Assembly (NCBI GenBank): GCA_964498965.1 | Contig: CAZCJU010000017.1 | Location: 1 to 27,457 of the forward strand | Length of the DNA: 27,457 bases | Reading direction: 5' to 3' | Source: CAZCJU01 sp964498965 | Lineage (GTDB): Bacteria; Bacillota; Clostridia; Oscillospirales; CAG-272 | In this document: positions 22,899 through 27,457 of the stretch, in pieces | Layout of the letters: each line of letters begins with the position of its first letter | How positions within the stretch are numbered: the first letter of the stretch is position 1 | Notes under the pieces: model-generated | What the model saw: only the letters and a program-made list of their open reading frames with translations | What the model was told of the DNA's origin: nothing | Database searches by the model: none | Translations under genes and position numbers: made by a program

Positions 22899-22927
22899 AT
22901 TATACCACGTCCGAAAAGAAAAATCAA
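22899..22927 (-). promoter_or_regulatory. fhs operon promoter
   Basis: On the minus strand TTGATT (22927-22922), a 17-bp spacer and perfect TATAAT (22904-22899) with TGG before it (extended -10). Transcription should start near 22893. Confidence 0.85.
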
Positions 22928-23201
22928 TAACCTAACGATGAAATTTCACCGTGCGGCAGCAAATTTTGATACAAATTTGGCATTGTTCCTTTGTAAAGTA
23001 AAATAAAATTCCGTTATTTTGTAAAAAAACAACGCAATATATGTACATTTCGGCTTTTTTGTAGTACAATTGCGGATAGGCTCGTACAATTGCCCGCCGA
23101 ATCGATCAAAGCGGAAAACGAATGTAATATTTTTTGAGATCGCTTTATAAAATGATACCGTATGAAATCTAACCGACCGAATAAAGCGGAGGAATAATAT
23201 T
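22928..23201. other. divergent intergenic region with direct repeats
   Basis: AT-rich, with no gene. GTACAATTGC occurs twice, at 23064-23073 and 23084-23093, exactly 20 bp apart. TACAAT in the first copy could be a -10 paired with TGTACA (23042-23047), a weak -35, for the S1-domain gene. I see no strong promoter otherwise. Confidence 0.4.
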
Positions 23202-24131
23202 ATGTCCGATATTTACAGACCCGAGGGCGGTCTTGTCCACAGTTGCGAGAACGGCGAATATCTCGGTTCGGAGGCTATGCTCGCACGTGCCTGCGTCACC
23301 GGGAAGATCTTGGAAGCCTATGCCGTAATGTGCGACAAAGAGCTGAATTTAAGATTACGTTTGCCGTGTATGAACGCACTGATACCGAAAGATGAAGCAC
23401 TTTATCTTCGTTGCGACGAGGAATTTAAGGATATCGCCGTAATAACGCGGGTGGGAAAGCCCGTGTGCTTCAAGGTCATCGATATAACGGAGATCGACGG
23501 AGAAAAAACGGCTATACTGTCACGTCGTGCCGCACAGGAGGAATGCCTGAAAAAATACCTTTTGCAAAAAAGAGCCGGCGATATTATCGAATGCAGGATA
23601 ACAAGGACGGAAAGCTTCGGTGCGTTCGCCGATGTGGGTTGCGGCGTAATAGCCCTTTTGCCTACGGATTGTATATCGACCTCACGTATTTGCCACCCGT
23701 CCGACCGTATGCAGGCGGGCGAAAATCTCAGATGCGTCGTCAAAAGCATTGAGAAGGAGAACTTTCGAATGTTTCTGACGCTGAAGGAACTGCTCGGAAC
23801 ATGGGACGAAAACGCCGAATGCTTTTCGCCGGGTCAAACGGTAAGCGGAATAATACGAAGTGTTGAGGACTACGGCGTGTTCGTCGAGCTTGCCCCGAAT
23901 CTTTCCGCACTTGCCGAATATCGCGACGGGTGTGAGGTCGGAATGTGTGCATCGGTCTACATAAAAAGTATGTGCCGCGAAAAAATGAAAATAAAGCTCT
24001 CCGTTGTGGACGTGTTTCCGCAAAGAGAGAAATGCCCGATCAAATATTTTGTACCAAAGGACGTAAATCATATAGATATCTGGAAATATTCGCCCGATAT
24101 CTGCCAAAAAAGGATAGAAACGGTATTTTAA
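23202..24131 (+). CDS. S1-domain RNA-binding protein
   Basis: This 309-residue protein has three OB-fold S1 segments: a degenerate one at about 30-108, a clear one at 125-195 (ESFGAFADVGCG) and another at 210-271 (EDYGVFVELAPN). It is annotated in Clostridia as an S1-like protein, probably binding mRNA or ribosomes. It is not full-length ribosomal protein S1, which has four to six repeats, nor IspH-fused S1. GGAGG lies 9 nt before ATG. It heads an operon with the YerB-like and CBM9-like genes. Ten or more cysteines are scattered without a metal-site pattern. Confidence 0.85.
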   Translation: MSDIYRPEGGLVHSCENGEYLGSEAMLARACVTGKILEAYAVMCDKELNLRLRLPCMNALIPKDEALYLRCDEEFKDIAVITRVGKPVCFKVIDITEIDGEKTAILSRRAAQEECLKKYLLQKRAGDIIECRITRTESFGAFADVGCGVIALLPTDCISTSRICHPSDRMQAGENLRCVVKSIEKENFRMFLTLKELLGTWDENAECFSPGQTVSGIIRSVEDYGVFVELAPNLSALAEYRDGCEVGMCASVYIKSMCREKMKIKLSVVDVFPQREKCPIKYFVPKDVNHIDIWKYSPDICQKRIETVF

Positions 24132-24134
24132 AAA

Positions 24135-25232
24135 ATGAAAAAATCAATTTCGATCATTCTTCTTCTGACGCTTACCCTTGCGGCATCGTCGTGTGAGAGC
24201 GGCGGTAAGGAAGCCGAAACATCGACGAACGATACCGTCGGCAGGCAAAACGAAACGATGACGGAAAGCGAAAGCACTGCGGAAAGTATGCCGTCCGAGC
24301 AAACGTACTTAAATCGCCTCACGGGTGAAAAATGCGAAAATGACCTCGACGGAAAAAGATGCGTCGCACTCGTTGTCAAAAACGACCGTGCCGCAGCTCC
24401 GCAATACGGCTTGAGCGACGCCGATATAATATACGAGGTCGCCGTGGAGGGCGGTCTGACGAGATTTTTGGCTCTGTATGCCGACAGCGACGAAATGCCG
24501 AACGTTGCTCCGATAATAGATTCAAGATCGTATTTCCATACGCTTTCGCAGGGACACGACGCAATATTCGTTCAGGCCGGTGCAAGCACCTATACGAGAA
24601 GCATATTTAATGCGAACGGGATCAAAACGGTGGACGCACTGGGCGGCGAGCTTGAACCCGCTTTCAAGCGTGACGAAAAGCTGAAAAACGAACGAGGAAG
24701 CGAAAACAGCATTATGACAAACGGAAAGATGCTCAAATATGCGATCGATTCTTCGGGAATTTCCGAAACTCGCACGTCGGGCTTCGGCGATTATCTGAAA
24801 TTTTCTTATAAAGACAATACTGCACGTAAAAGCGGAACGGCTTGCTCCGTCGTATCCGTCCCGTATACGTCACAGCATACCCCGTACTTCAAATACTCTA
24901 CGCTGGATAACGAGTATAGGCGGTATCAATACGGAGAAGCACATACCGATGCGGCAAACGGCGAACAGCTCGGCTTTGCGAATGTGATCGTGCTTTTTGC
25001 CGATATGTACACCGCCGACAGCGAAACGGGCGAACTTGATATGCTGTTTACGGGTGGGGACGGGTATTTGATAAGCTCGGGAAAATACGTCGATATCAAA
25101 TGGAAGCTCGAGGATAACGGCGAAATGCGGTTTCTGACGGCGAACGAAACCGAAGATGCGGTGCTTTGTACGGGAAAAACGTTCGTTTGCGTATGTTCGA
25201 CAAAATTAAAGGGTAAGGTAACACTTGCATGA
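24135..25232 (+). CDS. YerB-like lipoprotein (DUF3048)
   Basis: This 365-residue secreted lipoprotein of unknown biochemical role belongs to the DUF3048/YerB family. The signal peptide ends at a lipobox-like A-S-S-C20, and an S/T/E-rich linker follows to about residue 57. DUF3048 landmarks are LNRLTGEKC, VALVVKNDRAAAPQYGLSDA, DIIYEVAVEGGLTRFLALY and the later SRSYFHTLSQGHDAIFVQAG. The gene starts 3 bases after the S1-protein stop and has no Shine-Dalgarno at proper distance (nearest AAGGA over 20 nt away), so translation probably relies on coupling. Its TGA overlaps the next ATG. Confidence 0.9.
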   Translation: MKKSISIILLLTLTLAASSCESGGKEAETSTNDTVGRQNETMTESESTAESMPSEQTYLNRLTGEKCENDLDGKRCVALVVKNDRAAAPQYGLSDADIIYEVAVEGGLTRFLALYADSDEMPNVAPIIDSRSYFHTLSQGHDAIFVQAGASTYTRSIFNANGIKTVDALGGELEPAFKRDEKLKNERGSENSIMTNGKMLKYAIDSSGISETRTSGFGDYLKFSYKDNTARKSGTACSVVSVPYTSQHTPYFKYSTLDNEYRRYQYGEAHTDAANGEQLGFANVIVLFADMYTADSETGELDMLFTGGDGYLISSGKYVDIKWKLEDNGEMRFLTANETEDAVLCTGKTFVCVCSTKLKGKVTLA

Positions 25233-25837
25233 ATATGAAAAAGGAATATATCGTAAAAAAATACGAAAACAAGGAAGCCGTAGACGCTTCGAAATTGATC
25301 AAAGGCGAAATTTGCGAGTATGCGTGGGGCGGCGAATACAGACCGAATGCGTATTTCAAGCTTGCCTGCACAAACGACGGATTGCTTCTGTTCTTGCGTT
25401 GCCGTGAAAAAGAACCGAGAAGCGAGTGCGACGGCTATATGTCACCCGTTTATACAGATTCGTGCCTCGAATTTTTCGCCTGCTACGGTGACGGAGGCTA
25501 TGTTAATATAGAATGCAACAGTAAAGGAGCGTGCCTTGTCGCCTACGGCGAGAGCAGAGCGAACAGAATACCCCTACTTGAGCTTGTCGGCGAGTTGCCG
25601 AGAATAACGCCCGTAAAAGAGAGCGATGAATGGGGTGTCGATGTTTTCATACCGTATGATATCCTGAAAAAAATATACAAAAGCTTCGAGCCGCATTCCG
25701 GATATACATTTCGGGGAAACGCTTATAAGTGCGGAGATAAATGCGAAATACCTCATTACGGCACGTGGAACAGAATACTTTCCGAGAAGCCGGATTTCCA
25801 CCGTCCCGAATGCTTCGGTAAATTTATAATAGAATGA
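25229..25837 (+). CDS. CBM9-like carbohydrate-binding protein
   Basis: This 202-residue protein resembles the carbohydrate-binding family 9-like (DOMON/CBM9) domains: a beta-sandwich with the YTDSCLEFF segment near residue 73, NIECN near residue 91, a W-G-V-D-V-F-I-P-Y strand near residue 135 and a terminal FHRPECFGKF. It has no signal peptide, so it stays in the cytosol unless exported another way, which is odd for a glycan binder. ATG 25229 overlaps the YerB-like TGA; ATG 25235 is an alternative start. No catalytic domain is attached. Confidence 0.75.
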   Translation: MNMKKEYIVKKYENKEAVDASKLIKGEICEYAWGGEYRPNAYFKLACTNDGLLLFLRCREKEPRSECDGYMSPVYTDSCLEFFACYGDGGYVNIECNSKGACLVAYGESRANRIPLLELVGELPRITPVKESDEWGVDVFIPYDILKKIYKSFEPHSGYTFRGNAYKCGDKCEIPHYGTWNRILSEKPDFHRPECFGKFIIE

Positions 25838-25929
25838 TCCGAAACTTAATCGGATCTCCGAACCTCGGCATCTTTTTATGCGGCACGATCACAGCCGCAT
25901 ATCGGTAATGACGGGTAAGCCCGTTATTG
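25836..25929 (+). terminator. cluster of hairpins ending the S1-YerB-CBM9 operon
   Basis: Hairpin GATCCGA/TCGGATC (25836-25856) overlaps the stop codon. CCGA/TCGG (25858-25868) is followed by CATCTTTTT and is the likeliest termination point. Two more perfect stems follow: TATGCGGC/GCCGCATA (25877-25901) and one built on ACGGG/CCCGT (25906-25929, 10 bp with two G-T pairs). Confidence 0.55.
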
Positions 25930-26033
25930 CAAGCAACGGAATAAAGCAATTACATATGCGTTTAAACCCGTATACGGTATTGTAAGCTCGGGATCTTAAA
26001 GGTAAGTGCCGTAACGTTTTTCTTTGTCACTCA

Positions 26034-26039
26034 TATAAT
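26034..26039 (+). promoter_or_regulatory. possible -10 element of the DUF11 gene
   Basis: A perfect TATAAT, inside CATATAATG, lies 47 bases before the ATG, but no good sigma-A -35 lies 16-18 bp upstream. The C directly before ATATAAT also fits CATA-type -10 elements of mother-cell sporulation sigma factors, with AC at 26014-26015. This is suggestive only. Confidence 0.35.
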
Positions 26040-26085
26040 GTAAAAGAGCTTCGGCTCGGACATATATATCCAAAGGAGAACAACA

Positions 26086-26949
26086 ATGGCAATATTTACT
26101 AACAGAGCCACATTGACATATAATAATACGGTTACAAATTCGAATATCGTTACGGGAGAGATCGTCGATAGTCTGACAGCCGTGAAAACGGCGGTGTCGG
26201 ATACATATTCGGCGGGTGCTACCGTAACGTATGTTATAAGTCTTGTAAGCACGGCGGAGTCCGTTTTGACCGGAATTACGGTCACGGACGACCTCGGAGC
26301 GTATACGTTCGGAACGGGAAGTCTTGTTCCTTTGACCTATAAGGAGGGAACCGTAAGATATTATGTGAACGGCGTACTTCAGCCCACACCTACGGTGGTG
26401 TTCGACAATACGCTTGCCGTGAGCGGGATATCCGTTCCCGCGGGCGGTAATGCGGTCATAGTTTATTCGGCAGAGGTGAACGGCTATGCACCGCTGTCGG
26501 AGGGTAGCATCATAAGCAATACCGTCACCGTGACATCGTCGGGAATAACCAATACCGTAAGTGCAAGCGAAACGATAACGGCGGCGAGCGGTGCGAGCCT
26601 GACAATAGCAAAGGCAATATCTCCGCAAACGGTAACGGAAAACGGAACCGTGACATATACGTTTACGGTGAGCAATTACGGTAACTCCGCTTTGAATGCG
26701 GACGGCTATGCGGTGATAACCGATACCTTTGATCCGGTTTTGAGTAATATATCGGTGGCGTTTAACGGTAACACGTGGAGTTCGCCGACAAATTATACCT
26801 ACGATACATCGAGCGGTGCGTTCGCAACGGTTGCGGGACAGCTTATCGTACCTGCCGCAACATACACTCAAAGTACCGCAACGGGTGAATGGACTGTCCG
26901 CCCGGGTACGGCGGTGCTTACCGTTTCGGGTACGATTTCGCAAAGCTGA
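26086..26949 (+). CDS. DUF11-type Ig-like repeat protein, cysteine-free
   Basis: This 287-residue protein has two tandem DUF11-like beta-sandwich repeats, about residues 30-165 and 170-285. Each opens with a lysine-containing strand (TAVKTAVS, TIAKAISP) and a TVTY(V/T)(I/F) strand. It is rich in T, S, V and N and has no cysteine. There is no signal peptide, lipobox, sortase motif or membrane segment, although DUF11 repeats usually belong to surface proteins. AAAGGAG lies 7 nt before ATG. It forms a one-gene unit with a strong terminator. Similar short proteins beginning MAxFTNxAxLxYN occur in Clostridia; the function is unknown. Confidence 0.8.
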   Translation: MAIFTNRATLTYNNTVTNSNIVTGEIVDSLTAVKTAVSDTYSAGATVTYVISLVSTAESVLTGITVTDDLGAYTFGTGSLVPLTYKEGTVRYYVNGVLQPTPTVVFDNTLAVSGISVPAGGNAVIVYSAEVNGYAPLSEGSIISNTVTVTSSGITNTVSASETITAASGASLTIAKAISPQTVTENGTVTYTFTVSNYGNSALNADGYAVITDTFDPVLSNISVAFNGNTWSSPTNYTYDTSSGAFATVAGQLIVPAATYTQSTATGEWTVRPGTAVLTVSGTISQS

Positions 26950-26959
26950 ATAAGAATAA

Positions 26960-27006
26960 CCGCCGAAGCACGGCTTGCGGATCAAGCCCCGCCTCGGCGG
27001 CTTTTT
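26960..27006 (+). terminator. terminator of the DUF11 gene
   Basis: CCGCCGA (26960-26966) pairs with TCGGCGG (26994-27000), with GGCTTG/CAAGCC inside, and TTTTT follows. Confidence 0.9.
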
Positions 27007-27015
27007 ACCATGGAA

Positions 27016-27053
27016 AACACCGATATGATACATATTGTATCAATATCGGTGTT
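27016..27053 (-). terminator. long hairpin facing the minus-strand ABC gene
   Basis: AACACCGATAT/ATATCGGTGTT plus GATAC/GTATC give about 16 bp with one bulged T. On the minus strand TTTT follows directly. It lies between two convergent genes and may end minus-strand transcripts from the ABC exporter. Confidence 0.6.
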
Positions 27054-27329
27054 CTATTGTTTATTCTCCTTTGTCACAATTGATTTATCTTCGATTGAAT
27101 GTCAGAACAATGGCATATGCAAAAATATTTCACCACCACCCCATAAAAAAGGAAAACTTATGTAATAGTTTCGGCGAGGGATAGAGAATCCATACATTAA
27201 GAAGAAGATACAATATGATGACAGTCAACGAACTTTTCAAAACAAATCTCGTTCGGTGTTTCAGATCATCTTCTCCTGCTCAAAGATAGTATTCCCGACC
27301 TTGTACTATCTGAATTACATGATATTGTT
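27054..27329. other. AT-rich intergenic region, possible gene remnant
   Basis: No gene is supported. A 24-codon frame from ATG 27215 and an overlapping frame with a leucine-rich, protein-like stretch (about 27250-27385) suggest a frameshifted remnant, but I recognise no family. Confidence 0.35.
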
Positions 27330-27457
27330 CTAATACAACTGTTTCTGCATATTGTACAATCTTGCGTATTCTCCATTTAAAACCATTAATTCCTCGTGTG
27401 TGCCATTCTCGATGATCTTACCGTTTTTAAGCATGCAAATTCGATTGCACAGAGATG
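27330..27457 (-). CDS. ABC exporter ATP-binding domain, C-terminal end (partial)
   Basis: The last 41 residues of a protein whose start lies beyond the window. ICMLKNGKIIENGTHEELM followed by NGEYARLYNMQKQLY is the classical end of the nucleotide-binding domain of ABC-B type half-transporters (MsbA/LmrA-like), just after the H-loop. The stop TAG is at 27332-27330. Substrate cannot be judged from this piece. Confidence 0.9.
   Translation of the reverse strand, partial: SLCNRICMLKNGKIIENGTHEELMVLNGEYARLYNMQKQLY

Noticed and set aside
22861..22900. THF riboswitch upstream of fhs
   Set aside because: The promoter leaves a leader of about 30 nt, too short for the aptamer, and no such fold is visible.
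1..27457. CRISPR array or prophage genes
   Set aside because: I saw no regularly spaced repeats, cas genes, phage structural genes or integrase anywhere in the window.

Overview
The window looks like a chromosomal segment from a low-to-moderate GC Firmicute of class Clostridia, probably an uncultured Oscillospiraceae/Ruminococcaceae-type gut anaerobe. This is inferred from AddB, a PcrA with the enlarged region between motifs I and Ia that I associate with that lineage, formate-tetrahydrofolate ligase heading a t6A gene cluster, YerB, strong Shine-Dalgarno sequences and consensus sigma-A promoters. Most of it is housekeeping sequence packed into tight operons with ATGA overlaps. LAYOUT: (1) 1-1237 holds one small zinc-ribbon-like lipoprotein gene and long non-coding flanks. 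(2) 1238-7911, minus strand: a compact QueG-type reductase, then addB, then pcrA with its own promoter and a strong terminator. (3) 8014-11497, minus strand: alaS, mscL and a HIT-family gene, almost without gaps, from an extended -10 promoter to a bidirectional hairpin terminator. (4) 11744-14718, minus strand: a cytidylate-kinase-like gene, a MATE exporter, a low-molecular-weight phosphatase and a prolyl-tRNA editing protein, coupled by overlaps. (5) 14956-15113, plus strand: tRNA-Leu(CAA) with its own promoter and terminator, followed by a composite palindromic intergenic element. (6) 15400-17205: a cytosolic GH127 beta-L-arabinofuranosidase. (7) About 17360-18800: an AT-rich accessory island with a tnpV pseudogene (one in-frame amber codon), a small XRE regulator behind a near-perfect promoter, the first 50 codons of a FokI-type DNA adenine methylase, and an intact FokI-type cleavage domain with no recognition domain. 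(8) 19146-22860, minus strand: fhs-tsaE-tsaB-rpiB-ruvX. (9) 23202-25837, plus strand: an S1-domain protein, a YerB/DUF3048 lipoprotein and a CBM9-like protein. (10) 26086-26949: a cysteine-free DUF11-type protein with its own terminator. (11) At the right edge, the C-terminal 41 residues of an ABC exporter on the minus strand. HOW THE GENES FIT TOGETHER: translation quality and tRNA maturation dominate (AlaS, prolyl-tRNA deacylase, QueG, TsaE/TsaB, RuvX, tRNA-Leu), with DNA repair (AddB, PcrA) and one-carbon metabolism (Fhs). The most unusual object is the 17.9-18.8 kb module. An internal deletion appears to have removed most of the methylase and the whole DNA-recognition domain of a FokI-like type IIS restriction system, leaving the regulator and promoter in front of an open nuclease frame that keeps all three catalytic residues and both dimer-interface residues. 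Whether this is a decaying remnant or a repurposed stand-alone nuclease cannot be settled from sequence alone.
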